Under the pieces are notes generated by a model. That model saw nothing but the letters and a program-made list of their open reading frames with translations. It searched no databases and was not told where the DNA came from. From positions 4,877-68,876 of the forward strand of contig CAZXUI010000015.1 in assembly GCA_964643885.1 (NCBI GenBank): a DNA stretch of 64,000 nucleotides, in the 5' to 3' direction. The stretch's first letter is position 1, and every line of letters begins with the position of its first letter. Source of the DNA: CAADGL01 sp964643885 (lineage in GTDB: Bacteria; Planctomycetota; Phycisphaerae; UBA1845; Fen-1342). The translations under genes and the position numbers were made by a program. This document shows, in pieces, positions 45,242 through 51,993 of this stretch.

Positions 45242-45626
45242 CCGTCGATGTCACGCCCGACCATGTCCTGGTCGTGCGTGAGCAGCGGAATCGCACGATG
45301 CACTGCCGTCGCAAGGAGCCAGCAGTCACCGCCCTCCAGCCGACGCCCCGCGGTCCTGGATTGCGTCATGACGCGGGCCCACACCTTGGCCAGCTCGTAG
45401 TCATACGGGATCACGAGGAAGCGGCGGACGTAAGCGTCGAGTCCCGAGCGCGCTCGTTCGCCCCAACGACGTGTTTCCGCCCACCCCACAATTCCGCGAC
45501 CGTTTGAAAGCTCAGCGGCAGAGTTCTTCCGCGCATGTGAGGTTCGTACCGAGCCCGCAGCGCATCCGCCTTCGTCTTGGGATGCAGCAGGCTGGCAATC
45601 GTCGTGTCGAGCAGAACGACATTCAT
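45211..45626 (-). pseudogene. PIN-domain (VapC-like) nuclease broken by a one-base frameshift
   Basis: Two overlapping frames together encode one VapC-like toxin of about 138 residues. Frame one gives MNVVLLDTTIASLL to FQTVAELW. The other continues GWAETRRWGERARSG, GGDCWLLATAVHRAIPLLTHDQDM and LQVVSFFKR. The four acidic PIN residues are all there (LLDTT, AEL, GGDC, THDQD). The break is at a run of four Cs on the plus strand (45484-45487); a fifth base would restore the frame as TGG-GGG-TGG. It may be a true inactivating mutation, a homopolymer sequencing error or programmed slippage. The ATG overlaps the stop of the antitoxin-like gene (ATGA), the classic toxin-antitoxin coupling. Confidence 0.82.
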
Positions 45627-46615
45627 GCCGCGCCACCGCCGGCAACACGACGACCCGCGCGCTCATCCGGCACGTATTGAAGCAGCGCGTCTGCATCATC
45701 CGCTTCGGGCCACAGTGCACTGACCGAATCAAGGTCATCCACAGCCGTCACGCCCTGTCGAGCCGCCAGTTCATCCAGCGACTGCGATTCCCAGAACGGC
45801 GCCGCCCCAGGCGGACCACCCGCTTCGTCATCAAGCACATCGACAGATTCGACGAACAGTCTCCGCTCCCGCCCTTCCTCGACGCTCGCCCGGCCGCGTA
45901 CCCGTACCATCCGCATCCACGCTTCAGGCAGCAGCGCCTGGTGCTCCGCTTTGAAGTGGCACAACCACTTGGTGCCATCCGCCTCCCACAACCGACCCGT
46001 CAAACCTCCATGACCGTTGAGCTCCTCGAGCCGCCCGGTCCTGGCGGTCCCGGAAACCTCCACCTGCCTGCCAAGCAGCGTCATCAGCCGCTCCCGCAGC
46101 GCGGCATTCACGGCACACGTGGAGGCTGTGGTGCCGCTTCCTGCTTCAATCGAGATGCGATCGATGCCGTGATCCAGAACCTGCGCCAGCGCAGCGACAC
46201 TCTGCGACACGCCCCGATCGATCCCTCTCGGCAGCGTCGGGGTTGCGGGAACGGCATCTCCCAGCCAAGACAGACCGTCGACGAGCGACGTGAGACTCTC
46301 GGCGCCGATATGGCCGAGCATCTCCATCTGGGCGGGCGGCTCGGCCAACTCCAGTTCCGCCACCGCGCTGCCGGGCTTCCATCCGACAAGAAACAGCTCG
46401 CAACACTTCTCCACATCGGCCCTGTCCCGTCCGGGCCGAGAAGACTCCTCACCGTACAACACGCGACCGACGCGCTTCAACGCCTGCTGAGCCTGCGTCA
46501 CGATCTCCGCCAGTTCGACGACCGAGAGGCGCCCCTCACCCACCCGCGGGCCCTCCACGCGAATCGTCATCCGCGGCCGCGCCGAAACCGCCCGCCGCGC
46601 CTTCGATTCGTTCAT
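45623..46615 (-). CDS. Large antitoxin-like protein paired with the PIN nuclease
   Basis: 330 residues from the ATG at 46615, with GAGGG 7 bases upstream. The N-terminal two thirds (VEGPRVGEGRLSVVELAEI, CCELFLVGWKPGSAVAELEL, GIDRISIEAGSGTTAS) form a domain without recognisable enzyme motifs. The middle contains a beta-rich segment (GRLEELNGHGGLTGRLWEADG). The last 50 residues, DDLDSVSALWPEADDADALLQYV and PDERAGRR, have the WP-x-acidic-x-LL pattern of short tails that precede PIN toxins in several phyla. Gene order and the 4-base overlap match antitoxin then toxin. It is far larger than ordinary VapB (about 80 residues) and shows no DNA-binding fold I can name. Antitoxin role is inference. Confidence 0.7.
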   Translation of the reverse strand: MNESKARRAVSARPRMTIRVEGPRVGEGRLSVVELAEIVTQAQQALKRVGRVLYGEESSRPGRDRADVEKCCELFLVGWKPGSAVAELELAEPPAQMEMLGHIGAESLTSLVDGLSWLGDAVPATPTLPRGIDRGVSQSVAALAQVLDHGIDRISIEAGSGTTASTCAVNAALRERLMTLLGRQVEVSGTARTGRLEELNGHGGLTGRLWEADGTKWLCHFKAEHQALLPEAWMRMVRVRGRASVEEGRERRLFVESVDVLDDEAGGPPGAAPFWESQSLDELAARQGVTAVDDLDSVSALWPEADDADALLQYVPDERAGRRVAGGGAA

Positions 46616-46634
46616 TCGCCGACCCTCGAACGAG

Positions 46635-47837
46635 CTACCCGAACCGCCCCCGCTCCCGCGGGCCCGCAGGCCCAGGCCCCGTGAACAGCGGCTTCTGAAG
46701 CTCCGTGATGTAGCCCCGCTGTTTGAAATACTCCAGCGCCTCGTGCGTATCGCCGAACACCCTCGTCGCGGTCGCCGTCACGAAGGGCGACGGCTCGCTC
46801 CGCGGCCGCCACACCACGTACACTTCCTTCGTCGTCTCATAGGCGTGCTGAAGCTCGCGCTCCACGCCCGACGACAGCCCCGGCTTGCCGCTCGGCAGCT
46901 CCGGAACGTAGCTGACGATCATGTCCGACTGGTCGATCAGCTTGAAGTCGCGGGCGTAGATCTGCGCGTCGATATCCCGCGCCACACTCGAGACCTCTGA
47001 GACGTCGAAGACGATCTGCCGCCCGTTCACCTCCACCGTGATCCTCGTCTCACCCCGCTTGGTCGCCTCCCCCGCCTCGAACAGCAGCCGCTTTTCGTCC
47101 AGGTCGCCCGGGTCGAACGTGATGAAATACTCCGACAGCGCCGCCCGGAACGCATCGATCTCCGCCAGCGTCTCCGGCAGGTCCATCACGTGCGTCATCG
47201 GAAACGAGGGATACACCTTGCGCGTGGTGGGCTTGAAGATCAGCCGATAAAGCGACTCGACCGTCGAATCCTCGATCCCCCGCGCCACGATGTAGAAAAA
47301 CCCGTGCCCCCGCAGCGCCCCGACGAGGATCTCCGTCGCCAGGATCTCCTCCTCGCGCCACACCATGATGTCCTTGAGCGTGTGCGCCACGTCATGCTCG
47401 CGCGTCAGCCGCTCATGCACCGCGTCCACGTTGTCCACCAGCGTCACGTACAGGTCCGCATCCAACCGCTGCATCTGGTCGTGATCAAACGCCGGAAACA
47501 GCCCGTGCTTCCAGCGGAAGGCCGCGTGCGTGTTCACAATCACCGTCTCGTGCCGCTCCACGTCCGCCAGAATGTCCTTGAAAACCGCCCGCCGCAGCGA
47601 ATTCAGACGCGCCAGCGGCAGGTCCAGAATCCGCCCCGGCCGCACATCCGGCGCCTCGGCATACATCCGGTCCCCCACGTGATAGAGCTGAACCCGCTGC
47701 CCCCGCCCCTCCGCAACCCGCGCCACCTTCTCCAGAAAGGGCTTCTTGTCCACCCCCACCTGGCCCGTCACCACCACCCGCCGCCCGAACCGCCGTGACG
47801 GACCGAAGAGCGTCGCCCTTGCCGGTTCCTGAGACAT
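46635..47837 (-). CDS. P-loop nucleotide kinase-like domain fused to a nucleoside 2-deoxyribosyltransferase-like domain
   Basis: 400 residues from the ATG at 47837, with GGGGAGGG upstream. The N-terminal half (VVVTGQVGVDKKPFLEKVARVAE) resembles adenylate kinase-like P-loop proteins, with VIVNTHAAF, LYVTLVDNVDAVHERLTREH and a lid-like MVWREEEILATEIL. The Walker A reads GxxGxDKK, with Lys where Ser/Thr normally binds magnesium. The C-terminal half (RDIDAQIYARDFKLIDQSDM, IVSYVPELPSGKPGLSSGVE, RELQHAYETTKEVYVVW) resembles nucleoside 2-deoxyribosyltransferase folds. The whole looks like a nucleotide-binding or salvage protein. It lies 19 bases before the antitoxin-like gene on the same strand, so a three-gene operon is possible. 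Function not established. Confidence 0.7.
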   Translation of the reverse strand: MSQEPARATLFGPSRRFGRRVVVTGQVGVDKKPFLEKVARVAEGRGQRVQLYHVGDRMYAEAPDVRPGRILDLPLARLNSLRRAVFKDILADVERHETVIVNTHAAFRWKHGLFPAFDHDQMQRLDADLYVTLVDNVDAVHERLTREHDVAHTLKDIMVWREEEILATEILVGALRGHGFFYIVARGIEDSTVESLYRLIFKPTTRKVYPSFPMTHVMDLPETLAEIDAFRAALSEYFITFDPGDLDEKRLLFEAGEATKRGETRITVEVNGRQIVFDVSEVSSVARDIDAQIYARDFKLIDQSDMIVSYVPELPSGKPGLSSGVERELQHAYETTKEVYVVWRPRSEPSPFVTATATRVFGDTHEALEYFKQRGYITELQKPLFTGPGPAGPRERGRFG

Positions 47838-47875
47838 CCCGAAGCTGCCCTCCCCGGCCCCCATCGCGGGCCGGC

Positions 47876-47905
47876 TTGACCGCCGCAGCGGCCGCGGCGT
47901 ATGAT
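47876..47905 (+). promoter_or_regulatory. Promoter of tRNA-Leu
   Basis: TTGACC (47876-47881), an 18-base spacer and TATGAT (47900-47905), each one base from consensus, about 44 bases before the tRNA. Confidence 0.6.
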
Positions 47906-47949
47906 CCCGTGTTCCCGACACGGTTTCAACCTGGGTTCGGGTGCCACGA

Positions 47950-48034
47950 GCGGCTGTGGCGGAATTGGCAGACGCGCTAGGTTCAGGTCCTAGTCCGGGT
48001 TAACCGGGTGGAGGTTCGAGTCCTCTCAGCCGCA
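47950..48034 (+). tRNA. tRNA-Leu (anticodon CAG)
   Basis: Class II tRNA of 85 bases. The acceptor stem GCGGCTG (47950-47956) pairs with CAGCCGC (48027-48033), with discriminator A. D-arm GGCGGAATTGGCAGACGC, anticodon stem-loop CTAGG-TTCAGGT-CCTAG with CAG at 47984-47986, long variable arm (TCCGGGTTAACCGG) and T-arm with GTTCGAGTCC. CCA is not encoded. It reads CUG, the leucine codon favoured in this GC-rich genome. Confidence 0.97.
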
Positions 48035-48112
48035 TCCCCCTTCTCTGAATCCCAAGGCGACCGCCGCAGTCAAGTCCGCTGCACGCGCCGGCCGCCCCGC
48101 CGACCCCGCCAC

Positions 48113-48140
48113 TTGTGATCCGCCGCCAGCCCGCTATCAT
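48113..48140 (+). promoter_or_regulatory. Promoter of kdsB
   Basis: TTGTGA (48113-48118), a 16-base spacer and TATCAT (48135-48140). Nine bases separate the -10 box from a GTG (48150) and 21 from the ATG (48162) that matches the family's usual N-terminus. Confidence 0.5.
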
Positions 48141-48161
48141 GCCCCCGCGGTGGAAACAGGC

Positions 48162-48920
48162 ATGAGCGTCCTGGCAGTGATCCCCGCACGGTACGGCTCC
48201 ACTCGCCTGCCCGCAAAGCCGCTGCTCCGGGATACCGGCAAGTTCCTCATCCAGCACGTCTACGAGCGCGTCCAGGCCGCCCGCCGCATCGACCAGGTCG
48301 TCGTCGCAACCGATCACGAAGCCATCGCCGAGGCCGTCCGCATCTTCGGAGGCCAGGTCCAGATGACCAGCCCCGACTGCCCCTCCGGCACCGACCGCGT
48401 GGCCGAGGTCGCCCGCAACCTGCCCGGCCCCGACGACCAGATCATCCTGAATGTCCAGGGCGACGAGCCCGAGCTCGAGCCCGATATTCTGGACCGCCTC
48501 GTGCAGCGCCTGGCCGGCGAGACGCGCTGCAGGATGGCCACGCTCGCGGCCCCGTTCCCGCCGCAGGTCGACCCGGCCGACCCCAACCGCGTCAAGGTCG
48601 TCCTGAATCAGCGCCGCGAGGCGCTGTATTTTTCGCGGGCGCTGATACCATACGCACGAGAGGCGCCGCAGCCCGGCCGAGATCCCGCGGCCTGCCTGCT
48701 GCACCTCGGCGTATATGCCTACCGACGTGCCTTTCTGCTGGAATACTCCGGGTGGGAAGCGACCCGTCTGGAGCGCCTTGAGAAGCTCGAACAGCTCCGG
48801 GCGCTGGAACACGGCGAGCCGATCGCCGTGGAGATCGTCCAGCAGGCCCTGCAAGGCGTGGACACGCCGGAGGACTACCGCGCGTTCGTGCAGCGCGCGG
48901 CGCGCCACGAACGCCCCTGA
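48162..48920 (+). CDS. kdsB: 3-deoxy-manno-octulosonate cytidylyltransferase
   Basis: 252 residues from the ATG at 48162, which matches the usual KdsB N-terminus; an in-frame GTG at 48150 is possible. It activates Kdo with CTP to CMP-Kdo for lipopolysaccharide core synthesis in the cytoplasm. Motifs: VIPARYGSTRLPAKPL (CTP loop), VVVATDHEAIAEAV, TSPDCPSGTDRVAEVA, ILNVQGDEPELEPDILDRLV and HLGVYAYRRAFLLEY. GVDTPEDYRA is the typical C-terminus. It lies 78 bases before pyrG, which supplies its CTP substrate. This gene is evidence for a Gram-negative-type outer membrane. Confidence 0.97.
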   Translation: MSVLAVIPARYGSTRLPAKPLLRDTGKFLIQHVYERVQAARRIDQVVVATDHEAIAEAVRIFGGQVQMTSPDCPSGTDRVAEVARNLPGPDDQIILNVQGDEPELEPDILDRLVQRLAGETRCRMATLAAPFPPQVDPADPNRVKVVLNQRREALYFSRALIPYAREAPQPGRDPAACLLHLGVYAYRRAFLLEYSGWEATRLERLEKLEQLRALEHGEPIAVEIVQQALQGVDTPEDYRAFVQRAARHERP

Positions 48921-48998
48921 GGCGGAACCGATGAGACACGAGTGACCCGATGCGTGCGTTGATAAGACCGATGAAACGCCCAGCCTAGGCCAGGATCG

Positions 48999-50798
48999 AT
49001 GGAACCCGATTCACTCCTGTACCAGATCCGCGACCGCTCGGTAGACACCGAGTTCTACCTGCCCCTGCCGGCCGGCTACAAGCCCGGCAAAACCCGCTAC
49101 GTGGTCGTGCTCGGCACCGTCATGAGCGGCCTGGGCAAGGGCATCTTCAGTTCCTCGCTGGCACGCTGCCTCCAGGACAAGGGCCTGACCGTCACGCCCA
49201 TCAAGCTCGAAGGCTACCTCAACATCGACTCCGGCACGCTCAACCCCTATCGCCACGGCGAGGTCTTCGTCCTCGACGACGGGACCGAGTGCGACATGGA
49301 CCTGGGCACCTACGAGCGCGCCCTCGACCAGGACCTGACCCGCCTGAATTTCTGCACCAGCGGCCAGATCTACCGCCGCGTGCTCGACCGCGAACGCCAC
49401 GGCGGCTACCTCGGCCGCGACGTGCAGATGATCCCGCACGTGACCGGCGAGGTGAAGAATCGCCTCCGCGAGCTGGCCGTCGCCAGCCAGGCCGACGTCG
49501 TCTTCGTCGAGATCGGCGGCACCGTCGGCGACGTCGAGAACGCCTATTACATCGAGGCCATGCGCCAGCTCGCCTTCGAGGAAGGCCAGCGCAGCGTCTG
49601 CTTCGTCGCCCTGACGTACGTGATGGAGCCGGCCACGCTGGGCGAGCAGAAGAGCAAGGCCGCCCAGCTCGGCATCCGCCGGCTGATGGAGTGCGGCATC
49701 CAGCCGCACATCATCGCCTGCCGCGCCGTCAACCCCGTCAACCACACCGTCCGCGAGAAGATCGCTCTCTTCAGCAACGTGCCGCCCGACCGCGTCTTCA
49801 GCATGCACGACTGCAAGAGCGTCTACCTCATCCCTGACATGCTCCGCGGCGCCGGCTATGACCGGGCCGTGATCGAGTGGCTCAAGCTCGAGGACCGCAT
49901 CGACGACGAGAACGAGCGCCGCCAGCGCGAAATCTGGAGCGGCTACCTCAACCGCCTCCGCAGCGTCTCACGCTCCGTCCGGATCGGCATCGCCGGAAAG
50001 TACACCAGCTCGCGCGACGCCTACGCCAGCATCATCCTCGCCTTCGAGCACGCCGGCGTGCACCTGGGCGCCGAGGTCAACCTGCGCTGGATCGACACCT
50101 CGGAGATCAACGACGCCAACGTGGCCGAGTCGCTCGGCGAGCTGCACGGCCTGGTCGTCCCCGGCGCCTTCGGCACCCGCGGCGCCGAGGGCAAGATCGC
50201 CTGCATCAAGCACGCCCGCACCACCGGACTGCCCAGCCTGCTGATCTGCTACGGCTTCCAGATGGCCGTGATCGAGTTCGCCCGCAACGTCTGCGGCATG
50301 CAGGACGCCAACTCCACCGAGATCGACAACGACTGCCGCTTCCCCGTGATCGACCTGCTGCCCGAGCAGAAGAAGATCGAAGGCCTCGGCGGCTCGATGC
50401 GGCTGGGCGGATTCGACGTGAACGTGCGCGAGGGCACGCTCGCCTATCGCATGTTCGGCCCGCGGGCGCGGCTCCGCTTCCGCCACCGCTACGAGGTCGA
50501 CCCGCGCTACGTCCCCCAGCTCGAATCCGCCGGGATGGTCTTCTCCGGCCGCTCGCCGCGGGCCGACATCATGCAGATGCTCGAGCTGCCGCCAAACCTG
50601 CATCCCTACTTCGTCGGCACGCAGGCCCACCCGGAGCTGACCAGCCGCCCGCTGCGGCCGAGCCCCTTCTTCGTCGGGCTCGTCCACGCGGCCCTGCGCC
50701 GTGCCTACCCCGACTACGCCGAAGAGTTCACCCCCCCGCCGCCGGTCGAATCGCGCCCGCGCCCGCCGGTCGAGCCGGTCACCAAGTCCGCCCGCTGA
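48999..50798 (+). CDS. pyrG: CTP synthase (divergent variant)
   Basis: 599 residues, slightly long. Makes CTP from UTP, ATP and glutamine. The N-terminal synthetase domain carries MSGLGKGIFSSSL (usual form SSLGKG), NIDSGTLNPYRHGEVFVLDDG, DLGTYER and EIGGTVGDVEN. The C-terminal class I glutaminase has PGAFGTRGAEGKI, the nucleophile Cys in LLICYGFQ and the His-Glu pair in THAHPE-like context (GTQAHPELTSRP), so it should be active. It has about 35 extra residues before the P-loop, and several normally strict positions differ (KLDPY is KLEGY, GICxGMQ is LICYGFQ). Start ATG 48999 has a weak GGA upstream. Neighbour kdsB uses CTP. Confidence 0.96.
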   Translation: MEPDSLLYQIRDRSVDTEFYLPLPAGYKPGKTRYVVVLGTVMSGLGKGIFSSSLARCLQDKGLTVTPIKLEGYLNIDSGTLNPYRHGEVFVLDDGTECDMDLGTYERALDQDLTRLNFCTSGQIYRRVLDRERHGGYLGRDVQMIPHVTGEVKNRLRELAVASQADVVFVEIGGTVGDVENAYYIEAMRQLAFEEGQRSVCFVALTYVMEPATLGEQKSKAAQLGIRRLMECGIQPHIIACRAVNPVNHTVREKIALFSNVPPDRVFSMHDCKSVYLIPDMLRGAGYDRAVIEWLKLEDRIDDENERRQREIWSGYLNRLRSVSRSVRIGIAGKYTSSRDAYASIILAFEHAGVHLGAEVNLRWIDTSEINDANVAESLGELHGLVVPGAFGTRGAEGKIACIKHARTTGLPSLLICYGFQMAVIEFARNVCGMQDANSTEIDNDCRFPVIDLLPEQKKIEGLGGSMRLGGFDVNVREGTLAYRMFGPRARLRFRHRYEVDPRYVPQLESAGMVFSGRSPRADIMQMLELPPNLHPYFVGTQAHPELTSRPLRPSPFFVGLVHAALRRAYPDYAEEFTPPPPVESRPRPPVEPVTKSAR

Positions 50799-50799
50799 C

Positions 50800-50818
50800 G
50801 CACCCTCCAAGCGGGTGC
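50800..50818 (+). terminator. Hairpin after pyrG
   Basis: GCACCC-TCCAAGC-GGGTGC immediately after the pyrG stop codon: 6-bp stem, 7-base loop, no T tract. Confidence 0.45.
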
Positions 50819-50846
50819 CCGCGCGCGCACAGCGCCCCCACCTCGA

Positions 50847-50885
50847 TCCCTTGGTCCCTCGGTCCCTTGTTCCCTTGGTCCCTTC
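50847..50885. repeat. Degenerate tandem TCCCTTGGT repeat
   Basis: Four to five imperfect units of 8-9 bases (TCCCTTGGT, CCCTCGGT, CCCTTGTT, CCCTTGGT, CCCTT) in the gap between the convergent pyrG and fabG genes. Strand-asymmetric and pyrimidine-rich. Confidence 0.7.
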
Positions 50886-50890
50886 CCCCA

Positions 50891-51637
50891 CTACCCCATA
50901 TACATCCCCCCATTCACATTGATCACCTCTCCCGTGATGTACGACGACAGCGGGCGGGCCAGGAACCGCACCGCATGCGCCACCTCCTCCGGCCGGCCCA
51001 GCCGCGCCACCGGCGTCTGCTGCCGCACCTGCTCCAGCACCGCCTCCGGCACGCTCGCCGTCATGTCCGTCTCGATGAAGCCCGGCGCCACGGCGTTGAC
51101 CGTCACCCCCTTGCGGGCCACCTCGCGCGCCAGCGTCCGCGTCAGCGAGATCAACCCGCCCTTGGCCACAGCGTAGTTGCTCTGCCCGAAGTTGCCGATC
51201 TGCCCGACGATCGACGTGATGAAGACCACCCGCCCCCAGCCCGCCTCGAACATCCCCGGCAACACCTCGTGCGTCACCATCGCCTGCCCGGTCAGGTTCA
51301 CCGCCAGCACTTCGTTCCACAGCTCGTACGTCATCTTCATGAAGGTCTTGTCGCGGTTGATCCCCGCATTGTTCACCAGCACCTGAATCGGCCCGAACTG
51401 CTCCCCCACCGCCGCGATCATCGCGTGATTCTCCTCGTCCACCGCGATGTTCGCCTTGAACGGCGCGGCCGTCCCGCCCGCGTCGCGGATCAGCTTGCAG
51501 GTCTCCTCGGCCGATTCCGGGTTGCTGCGGTAGTTGATGGCCACCGTCGCGCCATCCTCCGCCAGCGCCAGCGCGATCGCCCGCCCGATGCCGCGCGAGC
51601 CGCCCGTAACCAACGCCACCTTGCCCTTCAGCTCCAT
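50891..51637 (-). CDS. fabG: 3-oxoacyl-ACP reductase FabG / acetoacetyl-CoA reductase
   Basis: 248 residues, classic short-chain dehydrogenase. NADPH site TGGSRGIG near residues 11-18, NNAG, and the catalytic Ser-Tyr-Lys in ITSIVGQIGNFGQSNYAVAKGG. C-terminal YITGEVINVNGGMYMG is typical of FabG/PhaB. It reduces 3-ketoacyl-ACP in fatty-acid synthesis or, if PhaB-like, acetoacetyl-CoA. No acpP, fabD or phaA/phaC genes are nearby, so the choice is open. It lies downstream of a radical SAM gene and a repeat array on the same strand and may be co-transcribed with them. Confidence 0.93.
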   Translation of the reverse strand: MELKGKVALVTGGSRGIGRAIALALAEDGATVAINYRSNPESAEETCKLIRDAGGTAAPFKANIAVDEENHAMIAAVGEQFGPIQVLVNNAGINRDKTFMKMTYELWNEVLAVNLTGQAMVTHEVLPGMFEAGWGRVVFITSIVGQIGNFGQSNYAVAKGGLISLTRTLAREVARKGVTVNAVAPGFIETDMTASVPEAVLEQVRQQTPVARLGRPEEVAHAVRFLARPLSSYITGEVINVNGGMYMG

Positions 51638-51723
51638 TGCGACACGCCCTTTCCGGCTCCGCCCTCGCGGCGGAGTTTCTCAGCGCAGAGACTCACGATG
51701 AAATCGCGACGAACTGCTTGCCA

Positions 51724-51993
51724 CTATACGGCTGGCCACCGCGGATTCCAAGCAAAACCCGGCCGCACGTGACCGGTCAGAGACCGGTCCCCCATGGTCA
51801 GAGACCGGTCCCCCATTATTGGAGCGCCGAGTTTACGACAGGTCGGAGACCTGTCGTCCAGACCGGTCAGAGACCGGTCCCCCATAGTCAAAGACCGGTC
51901 CCCCATAGTCAAAGACCGGTCCCCCATAGTCAAAGACCGGTCCCCCATGGTCAGAGACCGGTCCCCCATTTCTCGGAGCACAGCCCACCGCAT
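51724..51993 (-). CDS. Possible small repeat protein with seven MGDRSLT heptads
   Basis: 89 residues if translated. The ATG (51993-51991) overlaps the radical SAM stop codon as TGATG, and a G-run precedes it. Layout: an eight-residue leader MRWAVLRE, five MGDRSLT heptads, a 16-residue spacer with one Cys (GLDDRSPTCRKLGAPI), two more heptads and a 16-residue tail (GHVRPGFAWNPRWPAV). Copy variants differ only by synonymous changes (CTG/TTG Leu, ACC/ACT Thr), which favours a coding role. Against this, a 21-bp unit is always in frame with itself, and similar palindromes in this window are plainly non-coding. It could be a substrate peptide of the adjacent radical SAM enzyme. Speculative. Confidence 0.35.
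   Translation of the reverse strand: MRWAVLREMGDRSLTMGDRSLTMGDRSLTMGDRSLTMGDRSLTGLDDRSPTCRKLGAPIMGDRSLTMGDRSLTGHVRPGFAWNPRWPAV
51775..51969. repeat. Array of seven 21-bp repeats
   Basis: Unit: GGTCAGAGACCGGTC plus CCCCAT. Copies start at 51775, 51796, 51865, 51886, 51907, 51928 and 51949. Two are tandem, then 48 bases of spacer, then five tandem. Copies 4-6 carry A at the first and sixth positions, the rest G. The spacer holds a perfect 10-bp palindrome ACGACAGGTC-GGA-GACCTGTCGT (51835-51857). The array fills most of the 355-base gap between the radical SAM and fabG genes. There are no unique spacers, so it is not a CRISPR. Confidence 0.95.

Noticed and set aside
44997..45329. N-terminal extension of the small membrane protein through the direct repeats
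   Set aside because: The extended frame is Ser/Arg/Cys-rich, crosses the PIN gene in antisense register and has no ribosome site; the ATG at 44996 is preferred.
51775..51969. Possible CRISPR array
   Set aside because: Repeats are 21 bp and directly tandem with no unique spacers, and no cas genes are present.
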